The notes beneath the pieces are model-generated. The model made no database searches. It saw only the letters and a program-made list of their open reading frames with translations, and was not told where the DNA came from. Both the position numbers and the translations under genes were made by a program. DNA of 64,000 nt from GCA-020352575 sp964600365 (lineage in GTDB: Bacteria > Actinomycetota > Acidimicrobiia > Spongiisociales > JAENVV01), in assembly GCA_964600365.1 (NCBI GenBank), contig CAZRJG010000004.1, positions 1-64,000 on the forward strand, given 5' to 3'. Below are positions 7,644-16,603 of the stretch, one piece after another. The first letter of the stretch is position 1, and the number at the start of each line of letters is the position of its first letter.

Positions 7644-8510
7644 ATGAAGACCTTCGAGTACGTGCGACCAGAGACGGTGGACGAGGCGGTGGGACTCCTC
7701 TCGGAGCACGGCACGGGCGCCCGTCTCTTGGCGGGTGGCACCGACCTCGTCATCGAGATGCGCAACCACTGGACCGAGCCGGACGTCGTGATCGACCTCA
7801 AGCGCATCGCCGAGCTCCACTCCTCGATCACCGAGGAGGACGGGTGGATCCGGATCAGCGCCGGCACGTCGATGAGTGACATCACGGGGGACCCCCGTAT
7901 GCAGGAGCGATTCCCCGCCCTCGTCGAGGCCGCAGTGGTGGTTGGTTCCGTGCAGATCCGAACCAGGGCAACGCTGGCAGGGAACATCTGCAACGGGTCC
8001 CCGGCCGCCGACACTGCGCCACCCCTTCTCATCCACCGGGCCAGGGTCGCCATCGCCGGCCCCGACGGACGGCGCACCATCCCTCTCGATGACTTCATCC
8101 TGGGGCCGGGGAAGGTCGCCCTCGCACTGGGCGAACTCGTCACGGGGATCGAACTCCCTCCCCTCGACCGGCCCATGGGCGCTGCCTACACCAGGCTCAC
8201 GAGGAGGCGGGGGACCGACCTCGCATCGATCACGCTCTGCTGCGGTGTCGAGGATGACGGTGTCACACGGTTCGCGTTCGGCAGCGTGGGCCCCAGGGTG
8301 TTGCTGGCAGAGGACGCCACCGGGGAGCTCGCCAACCCGGACACACCGATCGAAGCAAAGGCGCCGCTGCTGGATGAGATGTTCGCCGCGGCGACTCCAT
8401 CACAGCGATCGCTGCGGGCGAGCCCCGCCTACCGGCTGGCGATGCTCCGCGTGCTCGGCGCAAGGGCCTTGGAGACCGCAATCTCTCGACTCGGGAAGGA
8501 GACGACATGA
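7644..8510 (+). CDS. Molybdenum hydroxylase FAD-binding subunit (XDH/CoxM type)
   Basis: 288 residues, normal for the medium subunit of xanthine-dehydrogenase-family enzymes. The FAD-binding signatures are clear: LLAGGTDLVIEM near residue 31 and RATLAGNICNGSPAAD near residue 108, followed by the small C-terminal CO-dehydrogenase flavoprotein domain. It passes electrons from the iron-sulfur subunit to FAD and an acceptor. It overlaps the next subunit gene by ATGA, giving the common order M-S-L. The cytoplasmic complex hydroxylates a heterocycle or oxidises an aldehyde using water. Confidence 0.9.
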   Translation: MKTFEYVRPETVDEAVGLLSEHGTGARLLAGGTDLVIEMRNHWTEPDVVIDLKRIAELHSSITEEDGWIRISAGTSMSDITGDPRMQERFPALVEAAVVVGSVQIRTRATLAGNICNGSPAADTAPPLLIHRARVAIAGPDGRRTIPLDDFILGPGKVALALGELVTGIELPPLDRPMGAAYTRLTRRRGTDLASITLCCGVEDDGVTRFAFGSVGPRVLLAEDATGELANPDTPIEAKAPLLDEMFAAATPSQRSLRASPAYRLAMLRVLGARALETAISRLGKETT

Positions 8511-8983
8511 GCACCTCGATGGTCATCGACGTGACGCTCAACGGCAAGCCGCGATCGTTCGAGGTGGCGGTCCATCGGACGCTCCTCGACGCGCTCCGCG
8601 ATGAACTCGGGCTCACCGGCACGAAGGAGTGCTGTGTGGTGGGTGAGTGCGGGGCGTGCAGTGTGATCGTCGACGGACGACCGATGAACGCCTGCCTCAT
8701 GCTCGCCGTGGAGGTGGATGGCTCGGAGGTGACGACGGTGGAGGGGCTCGCGCTCGACGATGGCCACCTCAGCCCCCTCCAGGAGGCCTTCCTCGATGCC
8801 GGCGCGGCCCAGTGTGGGTTCTGCATCCCGGGACAACTCATCTCGGCGCAGGCACTCCTCGACCAGGTCCCGGACCCGACGATCGAGGAGATCCAGGAGG
8901 CGATGGCCGGCAACCTCTGCCGGTGCGCGGGGTATGAACAGATCGCCGAGGCGGTGCGTGCCGCCGCGGAGATGGGCGCATGA
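8507..8983 (+). CDS. Molybdenum hydroxylase [2Fe-2S] subunit (XDH/CoxS type)
   Basis: 158 residues. The plant-ferredoxin-like cluster is bound by Cys43, Cys48, Cys51 and Cys63 (ECCVVGECGAC and NAC), and the second helical cluster by Cys103, Cys106, Cys138 and Cys140 (QCGFCIPG and NLCRCAGY). Both [2Fe-2S] sites are complete. Overlaps of 4 bp on each side (ATGA with the FAD subunit, ATGA with the large subunit) fit stoichiometric translation of the three-subunit enzyme. Confidence 0.92.
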   Translation: MSTSMVIDVTLNGKPRSFEVAVHRTLLDALRDELGLTGTKECCVVGECGACSVIVDGRPMNACLMLAVEVDGSEVTTVEGLALDDGHLSPLQEAFLDAGAAQCGFCIPGQLISAQALLDQVPDPTIEEIQEAMAGNLCRCAGYEQIAEAVRAAAEMGA

Positions 8984-11220
8984 GTACAGAGGGAATCGGC
9001 TTCCAGGCTCGCCGCTTCGGCGGCATCGATCGGGTCACCGGGCACCAGGAGTACGTGGCCGACATCAAGCTCCAGGACGTGCTGCACGTCAAGCTCGTCA
9101 CACTGGACTGTGCTCGCGCCCGGATCATCTCGATCGACTCGGAGGAAGCAGAGCGGGTCCCCGGGGTCCGCCTCGTGCTCACGCCCGACCAGCTCCCCGA
9201 CCCGATGCCACGGTTCGGCCCCCAGTACCAGGACAGGCCGGTGCTCGCCGTCGGCGAGGTGAAGTACCACGGGGACCCGGTGGCAGCGGTCGCAGCGGAC
9301 ACCCGGGAGGCAGCCGAGGAGGCGGCCCGGCTGGTTCGCGTCCAACACGAGGAGCTCCCCGCCGTGTTCTCGATCGAGGCCGCGCTCGCAGCGGATGCAC
9401 CCCTCGTGCAGGATCCCTCCCTCCGCCCCGATGATCCCCTGGCAGAGACGAACATCCTCCGTGAGCGTGAGTTCGGATGGGGTGACGTCGACGCGCAGGA
9501 GGCGGATGTCGTCATCGAGCACACGTACGCGTTCCCGATGGTGACCCACTTCGCCATCGAGCCACACGCCTTCATGGCCGCACCCGACGGGGACGGCATC
9601 GAGGTGTGGAGCACGATCCAACACCCGTACCTCCTGCGGCGCATGCTTGCGGGGCTCCTCGACCTCCCGCTGTCCAAGGTGCGCGTGTACGCCCCTGACC
9701 CCGGTGGTGGCTTCGGCGGGAAGCAGAACCCGAAGTTCGAGCCCCTCGTCGCGTTCATCGCGATGCTGACCGGGCGTCCCGCCCGACTCGTGTTGACTCT
9801 CGAGGAGTCGTTCCAGGCGGTGCGACGGTCGTCGGCGGAGATCCGCCTCCGCACCGGGTTCGCGAGTGACGGCACACTCGTGTTCGAGGACTTCGACAGC
9901 AACTTCCTCATCGGCGCCTATGTGGACATCGCCGACCGCGTCGTGACGAAGGGCAACTACGTCGCCGGCGGCCCGTACCGGGTGCCGGCAGTGCGCATCG
10001 TGAATCGTGGCATCCTCTCGCACACGACGCCGTCGACCGCATTCCGTGGCTTCGGCGCCCCGCAGGTCTCCTGGGCCCGGGAATCGAACCTCGACGAAGG
10101 AGCCAGGGCACTCGGAATCGACCCGCTCGAGATCCGCCTCCGCAACCTCGCGAAGAAGGGCGAGGTGTTCATCCCGGGCGAGACTCCCGCCGATGGCGAC
10201 TGGGAGCAGACGGTCAGGCGAGCTGCCGAACTGATCGGGTGGGACGAGCCACGGGCGCCGGGACGCGGGCGCGGCATCGCCATTGCCATCAAGCCGGGTC
10301 CGACGACAGGGCTCTCCTACTCCACCGTGCGCCTCCTCGACGATGCGAGCGTGCTCGTGTTCGCCGGTACCTCCGACATGGGGCAGGGAGCACGGACCGT
10401 CTTCGCACAGATCGCGTCCCAGGAGCTGGGCGTGCCCCTCGATCGAATCCACATCGTCATGGGTGACACCTCCGTGGTCCCCTACGACCAACAGACGTCG
10501 GCGAGCCGCTCCACGGTCCTCATGGGGACGGCGGTCTTCAACGCCTGCCAGGAGGTCAAGTCAAAGCTGGTGGAGCTCACCGCAGGCGCCTTCGGGGTCG
10601 AGGCGGAGGAGGTCATCCTGCGCGACGGCGTCGTCGATGTCGCCGGGCGAAAGGTGGAGATGCGCGAGGCGCTCGCCGCCGGCTTCGGCCCGCTGGGAGG
10701 CGAGCTCGTCGGCAACGGCGAGATGCGGAAGGACAAGGACTACAGCCATCCGCTCAGTGGCACGATTGCGTTCTTCGAGTTCGTGGCCACCGCCATCGAA
10801 CTCGAGGTGGACCGGGGGACGGGTGAGATCACCATCACACGCCACGTGACGGTGGGTGACGTTGGTACCGCCATGAACCCGCGTCAGGTGCGGGGGCAGG
10901 ATGAGGGTGCGGCGATCATGGGCCTCGGCCACACGCTCATGGAGCACTACATCTTCGACGACGAGGGGCGGGTGCGGAACCTCGGTGCGATCGACTACCG
11001 GATCCCGACGAGCATGGACCTCCCCCTCGAGATGGTGAGCGACAGCATCGAGAATGCCGACGGTCCGGGACCATATGGGATCAAGGGGATGAGTGAAGGA
11101 GGTCTCCTTGCGGTGTCCCCAGCCGTTGCGTCGGCCCTGGCGGATGCGACCGGCCTGGTGATCCGCGACCTCCCACTCACGCCCCAACGCGTCTGGGAAG
11201 CGATGGTGGAGGCAGTATGA
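8980..11220 (+). CDS. Molybdenum hydroxylase large subunit (XDH/aldehyde-oxidase type)
   Basis: 746 residues with the a/b hammerhead domain at the N-terminus and the molybdopterin-binding domain after residue 130. The Gly-rich pterin loop GGGFGGKQ is at about residues 242-249; AFRGFGAPQ is present in place of the AYxCSFR active-site loop of form I CO dehydrogenase, so this is not a carbon-monoxide enzyme. The catalytic Glu is Glu706 in KGMSEGG. The molybdenum centre would hydroxylate an aldehyde or N-heterocycle; the substrate cannot be read. No MCD cofactor-maturation genes (coxD/xdhC) are in the window, which is unusual for such operons and implies maturation factors elsewhere. Confidence 0.9.
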   Translation: MSTEGIGFQARRFGGIDRVTGHQEYVADIKLQDVLHVKLVTLDCARARIISIDSEEAERVPGVRLVLTPDQLPDPMPRFGPQYQDRPVLAVGEVKYHGDPVAAVAADTREAAEEAARLVRVQHEELPAVFSIEAALAADAPLVQDPSLRPDDPLAETNILREREFGWGDVDAQEADVVIEHTYAFPMVTHFAIEPHAFMAAPDGDGIEVWSTIQHPYLLRRMLAGLLDLPLSKVRVYAPDPGGGFGGKQNPKFEPLVAFIAMLTGRPARLVLTLEESFQAVRRSSAEIRLRTGFASDGTLVFEDFDSNFLIGAYVDIADRVVTKGNYVAGGPYRVPAVRIVNRGILSHTTPSTAFRGFGAPQVSWARESNLDEGARALGIDPLEIRLRNLAKKGEVFIPGETPADGDWEQTVRRAAELIGWDEPRAPGRGRGIAIAIKPGPTTGLSYSTVRLLDDASVLVFAGTSDMGQGARTVFAQIASQELGVPLDRIHIVMGDTSVVPYDQQTSASRSTVLMGTAVFNACQEVKSKLVELTAGAFGVEAEEVILRDGVVDVAGRKVEMREALAAGFGPLGGELVGNGEMRKDKDYSHPLSGTIAFFEFVATAIELEVDRGTGEITITRHVTVGDVGTAMNPRQVRGQDEGAAIMGLGHTLMEHYIFDDEGRVRNLGAIDYRIPTSMDLPLEMVSDSIENADGPGPYGIKGMSEGGLLAVSPAVASALADATGLVIRDLPLTPQRVWEAMVEAV

Positions 11221-12107
11221 GTGACTACGTGGAAGTCGGTCCCATTCGGGACATCCCGGCCGAACAGATGGTCGACGCAGCCCGGTTCGTGCAGCGGGGG
11301 AAGGGGTACTCCCTGGCGACGTCGAGGTTTCCGGGGATGCCGCTCTTCCCGGGGCATCCGCCCTTCCAAGTCCTGAACTTCCGTTCCCCCCCGGGCATCA
11401 AGGCCGAGGGGGCGCAACCGTGGGGACCACCCAACGAGGTGGGCCTCGGCTACATGGCCGAGTACCTCATGGCGACCTCGCACTCGGGCGCGCACGTCGA
11501 TGCCCTCGCCCACATGACCATGGGCGATGACAACCACTGGTACGGGGGTGGGAACACCGCTGACCACCTCACCGATCAAGGCCCGATCGTCGGTGACGCC
11601 TCGAAGCTCCCGTTCTTCTTCACGAGGGGGGTCCTGCTCGACGCGCCCGGCTTCCGCGGTGTGGAGGCGCTTCCCGCGGGCGCTCCGATTGACGCGGATG
11701 AGATGCAGGCGATCGCCGAGTGGGAGGGCGTCGAAGTGCGCCCCTGGGATGTGGTGCTGGTGCGGACCGGCTACCTCTCCTTCTGGCCCGACGCCGATCG
11801 CATGGCAGAGCACAAGACCGCAGGGCCTGATCTCTCCGCCGCCGAGTGGCTGCTCGAGCGGGGCGTCGTGGCGACCGGCACCGACACGGAGACGTACGAA
11901 GTGCAGCCCGCCCCTGATCGGGGGACCCCGGCCAACCCACAACCGGTGCATGCGAAGCTGCTCATCGAGCACGGCGTCTACCTCCTCGAGAGCGTGTACC
12001 TCGAGGAGATCGCCCGGGACCGGGTGTATGAGTTCCTGTTCGTAGCGTTGCCCTTGAAGATCCGCGGAGCCACGGGGTCGATGATCGACCCGCTGGCCAT
12101 GGTGTAG
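11217..12107 (+). CDS. Cyclase-family metal hydrolase (kynurenine formamidase-like fold)
   Basis: 296 residues of the cyclase family (PF04199 type), which includes kynurenine formamidase, isatin hydrolase and ring-opening or lactone-type hydrolases. The metal motif H-x-G-T-H-x-D-x-P-x-H is present as HSGAHVDALAH (residues 89-99): His89, His93, Asp95 and His99 are kept, while the usual Thr and Pro are Ala and Leu. A second region, FTRGVLLDAPGFRGVE, is also family-like. It probably hydrolyses an amide or lactone-like product made by the molybdenum hydroxylase encoded just upstream (4-bp overlap). The substitution pattern suggests a non-standard substrate. Confidence 0.8.
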   Translation: MSDYVEVGPIRDIPAEQMVDAARFVQRGKGYSLATSRFPGMPLFPGHPPFQVLNFRSPPGIKAEGAQPWGPPNEVGLGYMAEYLMATSHSGAHVDALAHMTMGDDNHWYGGGNTADHLTDQGPIVGDASKLPFFFTRGVLLDAPGFRGVEALPAGAPIDADEMQAIAEWEGVEVRPWDVVLVRTGYLSFWPDADRMAEHKTAGPDLSAAEWLLERGVVATGTDTETYEVQPAPDRGTPANPQPVHAKLLIEHGVYLLESVYLEEIARDRVYEFLFVALPLKIRGATGSMIDPLAMV

Positions 12108-12117
12108 GAGGTTGGAG

Positions 12118-13161
12118 ATGCGTGCCCTGGTTGTGACGGCACCAAACGAGTTCTCGATCGAGGACGTGGAGAAGCCGTCACCCGGCAGGAACGAGGTACT
12201 CGCGCGTGTTCGCGCCGTTACGATTTGCGGCACCGACGCGCACCTCCTTCGTGGTGACTACCCGGGCTTCTGGCCCCCGGGATGGCCGTTCATCCCCGGT
12301 CACGAGTGGGCCGGTGACATCGTCGAACTGGGGCCTGGCGCTGCGGAGCTCGGCTGGGCCGTCGGGGATCGGGTCGCCGGCACGTCCCACGATGCGTGTG
12401 GCTTCTGCCAGAAGTGCGTCGAGGGCCACTACAACGTGTGTGAGAACTACGGCAAGGAAGGACTCCACCGCCAGTACGGTCACAACCATCAGGGAGCATT
12501 CGCCGAGTACGTCGTCCATGGAGGCAAGGCGATCTTCCACCTTCCCGATGAGCTCGACTATGCCACGGGGGCCACGATCGACCCGGCATCCATTGCACTC
12601 CACACCGCCAACAAGGGCGGGGTGCGGCCGGGCGACACCGTCGTGGTGTTCGGACCGGGCCCCGTCGGGCTCCTCGCAGCGGACTCTGCTCGCACCCGTG
12701 GCGCAGCGAGGGTGATCGTCGTCGGAAGGGGTGCCCGCCTCGAGCTCGCTGCGGAGATGGGCAACGAGGTCGTCGACTACTCGGTGGGCGACCCCGTGTC
12801 GACGGTGCGTGAGATGACCGCTGGGCTGGGGGCCGACGTCGTCCTCGACTGCGCCGGGGTACCGGACTCGTTCCGGTGGTCCCTCGCTGCCCTCCGCAAG
12901 GGTGGCCGGGCTGCCGCGGTGGGCATCCCGGTGAAAGGGGTCGAGCTCGACCTCCAGGACCTCGTCCTGTACGAGAAGGAACTTGTCGGCGTGCGGGCGA
13001 CCGCTGGGGAGATGCGCCACGTCATCCCACTCGTCGCGGACGGCCGGATTCGGTCTGCCGACCTCATCACACACACGTTCTCACTCGAGGAGTTCGCCGA
13101 GGCGCTCGACACGTTCAACGAGCGTCGGGGCGGAGCGATGAAGGTCATCATCGAACCCTGA
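12118..13161 (+). CDS. Zinc-dependent alcohol dehydrogenase (MDR, polyol/threonine dehydrogenase type)
   Basis: 347 residues. Catalytic zinc ligands are Cys37 (CGTDAH), His62 and Glu63 (PGHEWAG); the structural zinc is bound by Cys94, Cys97, Cys100 and Cys108 (ACGFCQKCVEG...C). A Rossmann motif, GPGPVG, begins near residue 175. The family oxidises secondary alcohols of polyols, sugar acids or threonine with NAD(P). A TTG start at 12112 is possible, but GGAGG at 12107-12111 is better spaced for ATG 12118. It directly follows the cyclase gene and is followed after one base by the phosphatase gene, so the three are co-transcribed. Confidence 0.88.
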   Translation: MRALVVTAPNEFSIEDVEKPSPGRNEVLARVRAVTICGTDAHLLRGDYPGFWPPGWPFIPGHEWAGDIVELGPGAAELGWAVGDRVAGTSHDACGFCQKCVEGHYNVCENYGKEGLHRQYGHNHQGAFAEYVVHGGKAIFHLPDELDYATGATIDPASIALHTANKGGVRPGDTVVVFGPGPVGLLAADSARTRGAARVIVVGRGARLELAAEMGNEVVDYSVGDPVSTVREMTAGLGADVVLDCAGVPDSFRWSLAALRKGGRAAAVGIPVKGVELDLQDLVLYEKELVGVRATAGEMRHVIPLVADGRIRSADLITHTFSLEEFAEALDTFNERRGGAMKVIIEP

Positions 13162-13162
13162 G

Positions 13163-13654
13163 ATGGGGTATTCGATCCTCGTCCTCTGCACAGCCAATGT
13201 CGGACGCTCCCCGCTGGGGGAGGCCATCCTCCGCGCTCGTCTCGCAGAGGCCCTGGGAATCGGCCCGGGGGAACTGGAGGACCGTGGGATCGTCATTCGA
13301 TCAGCCGGGACCCGGGCCTGGGAGGGCTGGCGGCCGTCCTCGCGGAGCGTTGCGGTGGCAGCGGAGTGGGGGATCGACCTCGGTGCGCAACGATCGACGC
13401 GGGTGACCGAGGAGTCGTTGGAGGGAGCTGATCGGGTGTTCTGCATGGATGCAGGGCACCTCGAGCAGATGGCGAAGCGGTTCCCTGCCTTCGCCGGGAA
13501 GGGCGAGTTGCTCGATCCGTCCGGAGCCGACATCCCGGACCCGAAGTTCAGGCGGCAGGCCTTCTTCGCCGACGTCCGCGATCGAATCGCATCGGCGATC
13601 GACGCTCGACTCCCGGCCCTCCTCGAGGAACTGGGCGATGACGAACCCTCGTAG
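13163..13654 (+). CDS. Low-molecular-weight protein tyrosine phosphatase family protein
   Basis: 163 residues. The phosphate-binding loop C-x(5)-R-S is present as CTANVGRS (Cys9, Arg15) and the general acid as Asp126 in DIPDP, so the LMW-PTP active site is complete. Proteins of this fold dephosphorylate protein or small-molecule phosphates, or act as arsenate reductases; the absence of extra redox Cys pairs argues against arsenate reductase. It is the last gene of the operon that also encodes a phosphohistidine-domain protein and an HPr-kinase-like protein, so removal of a phosphate added by that system is an attractive but untested role. Confidence 0.8.
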   Translation: MGYSILVLCTANVGRSPLGEAILRARLAEALGIGPGELEDRGIVIRSAGTRAWEGWRPSSRSVAVAAEWGIDLGAQRSTRVTEESLEGADRVFCMDAGHLEQMAKRFPAFAGKGELLDPSGADIPDPKFRRQAFFADVRDRIASAIDARLPALLEELGDDEPS

Positions 13655-13688
13655 GTGATCGACGTGGGCCGATGGGCCCGCATCGAAT

Positions 13689-14873
13689 TCAGGAGTTGCG
13701 CTGTGGGCGGAGCCGGGAGACGGTGAACATCGTCGCGGCAGACAGGACGAGTACCCCGGTGGTCGCCCACCATGCCGATTCGTAGGAGCGGGCGTCGACG
13801 AGAAGCCCGAACGCGAGAGGGCCGAGCCCAGCGCCCACGAGCTTGCCGGCCTGGGTCACCGCCGTGGCTGCCGCGGGCGAGTGTTCGTGGTCCCGTACGA
13901 CTGCGAAGGTGAACAGCCCTGACCATCCCCAGCAGCCGACGAAGGCGATGAGTCCGCCCACGTAGAACGCGAGGAGCCCGTCGAGCGTGAGCAGCGCGAT
14001 GCCCCCGGCACCGGCGAGGAGCAACGCGACCACAGCGGAGAGATCGGACCGGACCCTGCGGTCGATGGAGAACCCCGTGACGATCCGGGTGACGATCCCG
14101 GCGATGCTCCCTGCTGCGAGGACGAGCCCGGCGGTCCCCTCCGGGATGCCGATCTCCACCGCGTAGCTGACGATGAAGGAGGCAAGGGCATCGATCCCGC
14201 CGACGCCGAGGCCGACCGCGACCGCCAACATGAGCAAGAGCCGACGCTGCATGGGGCGTGGGGGAGCGGGCGCCTCGGGTGCGATCTCCCGCTCCCCGCC
14301 GGCCGGGGGTGCCGGGTGGGGGACCAGGAGGAGTGCGGTGACGCCGAGGAGTGCTCCGGCAACGAACGCCCAGCGCCACCCCATGGTGAGTGCGAGGGAG
14401 GGGACGGCGAGGCCTCCGAGCATCGTCGATGCCGGGACCGCGGCGTGCTTCACCCCGAACACGAAACCGCGGCGTTGGACGGGCGCGCAGCGCGCCACTG
14501 CCAGGTTGGAGGCGGGGTGAGCGAGCGCCGACGCCAGGCCTCCGATCCCGCACCACCAGAGGAGTGCCCAGGCAGAGTGCGCGAGGAGGGCGATCGCGGC
14601 CATCGCGACGCTCGCGAGGAGCGCCGCGATTCGCAGGGATGGTGCCCATCCGATGCGCTCGGCGAGGCGGCCGGCAGGCACGGAGGCAATGGCCGCCGAA
14701 CCGAAGAAGACCCCGATCACGACGCCAAGGTCGCCCGGGGTGAGACCGAGGTCGTCATGGAGCCTGACGGCGAGGCTCGCCACCAGGAAGCCCGGCAGGA
14801 TGCTGATGGCATCGATACCGGTTGCTGTCAGGACCGCCCGCCACGGGAGGGTGCGTGATGCGCCATCGGTCAC
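13689..14873 (-). CDS. MFS transporter
   Basis: 394 residues with about twelve hydrophobic segments split by a Pro/Ala/Glu-rich cytoplasmic loop near residues 190-215, the normal major-facilitator layout. The loop-2 motif is degenerate (GRLAERIGWAPSLR). The start is a GTG. It converges with the phosphatase gene (34 bases between stops, containing a weak GGGCC/GGCCC stem) and lies last in the minus-strand series. It could import the island substrate or export an end product; the sequence does not decide. Confidence 0.85.
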   Translation of the reverse strand: MTDGASRTLPWRAVLTATGIDAISILPGFLVASLAVRLHDDLGLTPGDLGVVIGVFFGSAAIASVPAGRLAERIGWAPSLRIAALLASVAMAAIALLAHSAWALLWWCGIGGLASALAHPASNLAVARCAPVQRRGFVFGVKHAAVPASTMLGGLAVPSLALTMGWRWAFVAGALLGVTALLLVPHPAPPAGGEREIAPEAPAPPRPMQRRLLLMLAVAVGLGVGGIDALASFIVSYAVEIGIPEGTAGLVLAAGSIAGIVTRIVTGFSIDRRVRSDLSAVVALLLAGAGGIALLTLDGLLAFYVGGLIAFVGCWGWSGLFTFAVVRDHEHSPAAATAVTQAGKLVGAGLGPLAFGLLVDARSYESAWWATTGVLVLSAATMFTVSRLRPQRNS

Positions 14874-14922
14874 GTCGGACAGGAGGATTGCCGACCGACG
14901 GGCGGTCCCAACAGAAGGGCCC

Positions 14923-15774
14923 CTACGCGGTGAGCTTGTCGTACAGCGAGCCAGCGTTCCATTCGTTGATGTAGTCCATCATGTACTCCTGGCCGATGTC
15001 CACCGGGTAGCGATCCTTGAAGTGGACGCGCTCCACGGTCTCCTCGCGGGACCAGCCCTGGGCGATCGCCGCTGCCACCGCCGTCTTCCACTCCATGAGC
15101 ATGGAGCGTTGGACGTAGAGGTACTCCTTGGTGGTCACCGGACCGTGGCCGGGGATGACGTGGTCCACGTCGAGTTCCCGGAGCGTGTCGAGTGCGACCA
15201 GCCACTCGTCCACGTTGGAGGTCATCAGCCACGTCTGGCATTCACTGAAGATCGTGTCGCCGGTGAACACGGCGCGTTCCTCGGGAACGTGCACGGCGAC
15301 CTGGCCGGGGGTGTGCCCGGGGGTGTGGATGAGTTCGAAGGTGTGACCGCCCACCCGGATAGTGAGGTCGCCGGTGAAGACGAGCTGGCCCTTGTTGGGG
15401 TCGGCGTAGTACTCGTCCCTGTCGGGGAAGATCGCGACACCGTCCGGATCGTCCGTCGGGAGCGCCTCGGCGGCGTAGGCGAACGGGTCGAGCTCCGGGC
15501 CGACGACCATGAAGTTGTCGTACACGCCCTGGTGGTGGGCGACGATCCCCGCGCCCTTGAAGTAGTAGTTTCCGAAGATGTGGTCTACGTGGTGCTCCGT
15601 GTTGATCACGTAGCGGATCGCGCCGTGCTCCTCGGCCTCCTTGCGCATCTGCACGGCCTTCGTGGGGAGCTGGGGCGTGTCGATGACGACGACGCCGTCA
15701 GACGTGGTCACGTAGCTCGGGTTGCACCCCCGAACCCGCGTCTCCGTGAAGATGTTGGGTGTGACGTTCTCCAT
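14923..15774 (-). CDS. Metallo-beta-lactamase-fold hydrolase
   Basis: 283 residues. The canonical metal motif H-x-H-x-D-H appears as EHHVDH (Glu60, His62, Asp64, His65; His61 is extra), so the first ligand position is Glu. Further ligands fit HTPGHTPGQV (about residues 146-155), FTGDTIF and PGHGPV. The Glu variant is seen in some members of this superfamily and changes the first metal site. The family hydrolyses thioesters, lactones and phosphodiesters among others. The ATG at 15774 is preferred over longer alternatives because AGGAG lies 6-10 bases upstream and upstream residues are low-complexity Arg/Pro. It follows the SDR gene by 20 bases. Confidence 0.82.
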   Translation of the reverse strand: MENVTPNIFTETRVRGCNPSYVTTSDGVVVIDTPQLPTKAVQMRKEAEEHGAIRYVINTEHHVDHIFGNYYFKGAGIVAHHQGVYDNFMVVGPELDPFAYAAEALPTDDPDGVAIFPDRDEYYADPNKGQLVFTGDLTIRVGGHTFELIHTPGHTPGQVAVHVPEERAVFTGDTIFSECQTWLMTSNVDEWLVALDTLRELDVDHVIPGHGPVTTKEYLYVQRSMLMEWKTAVAAAIAQGWSREETVERVHFKDRYPVDIGQEYMMDYINEWNAGSLYDKLTA

Positions 15775-15794
15775 TGGTTTCTCCTGTGGGTCAG

Positions 15795-16580
15795 CTATTG
15801 GGTTGCGGTGAGGCCGCCGTCGATGGTCAGGATCTGCCCGGTGACGAACGCCGATGCGTGGGAGGCGAAGAGGAGCACGGGGCCGAGCAGGTCGACGGTC
15901 TCGCCAACGCGACCGATCGGGATCCGGTTCACAACCCCGGCCTTGAAGTCGGGATCCTCGAGGAGCATTGCCACCTGTGGCGTGTCGACGAAGGTCGGGG
16001 CGATGGCGTTCACGGTGATCCCGTGCTTGGCCCATTCGGTTGCCCACTGGCGGGTGAGGGAGTCGATGGCTCCCTTGGCCGCCACGTAGGCGGAGTAGCC
16101 GGCGTTGATGCCCAGCTGGCCCCGCACCGAGGAGATGTTGATCACCTTCCCGCCCTCACCCTGCTCGATCATCGCCCGCACCGCCGCCTGGGTCGGGAGG
16201 ACCGTGCTGCGAACGTTGAGGTCGAAGATCCAGTCCCACTCCTTCTCGGGGTAGTCCTGGGCGTCGAAGAGCACGTTCCCCGCCCCACCGCCGATGGCAT
16301 TCAGGACGATGTCCACTCGTCCGAAGGCCTCGAGGGTCTCTGCGACGGCGCGGTCGGCATCGTCCTTCTTGGTCAGGTCGGCCTGGACCGCGAGGACCTC
16401 GAGGCCCTCGGCGCGCATGGGAGCAGCCGCCCGCTCGAGGCCCTCGGCGTTGCGGCCGACGATCGCCACCCGGGCACCAGCCGTTGCGAGCCCCGCCGCG
16501 AGTGTCGAGCCGATGCCCCCACTTCCGCCGGGGATGATCGCGACCTTCCCGCTGAGGTCGAAGAGCTCGTCGTGGGTCAT
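15795..16580 (-). CDS. Short-chain dehydrogenase/reductase (SDR)
   Basis: 261 residues. The cofactor motif GGSGGIG is at residues 17-23, NAIGGG is in the NNAG position, and the catalytic triad is Ser (NISSVRGQ), Tyr and Lys in YSAYVAAKGA. An acidic/basic pattern after strand 2 (IVGRNAEG) suggests NADP(H). A GTG at 16607 would overlap the stop of the preceding transketolase gene by GTGA and add nine residues; the ATG at 16580 has AAAGGA about 8 bases upstream and is chosen, but either is possible. Related SDRs oxidise polyols or sugar acids, or reduce 2-keto acids. Confidence 0.88.
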   Translation of the reverse strand: MTHDELFDLSGKVAIIPGGSGGIGSTLAAGLATAGARVAIVGRNAEGLERAAAPMRAEGLEVLAVQADLTKKDDADRAVAETLEAFGRVDIVLNAIGGGAGNVLFDAQDYPEKEWDWIFDLNVRSTVLPTQAAVRAMIEQGEGGKVINISSVRGQLGINAGYSAYVAAKGAIDSLTRQWATEWAKHGITVNAIAPTFVDTPQVAMLLEDPDFKAGVVNRIPIGRVGETVDLLGPVLLFASHASAFVTGQILTIDGGLTATQ

Positions 16581-16603
16581 CGTTGTGTCCTTTCCATGGG
16601 TGC

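Noticed and set aside
8980..11220. Aerobic carbon monoxide dehydrogenase
   Set aside because: The large subunit lacks the AYxCSFR loop of form I CoxL and has AFRGFG, and coxDEFG genes are absent.
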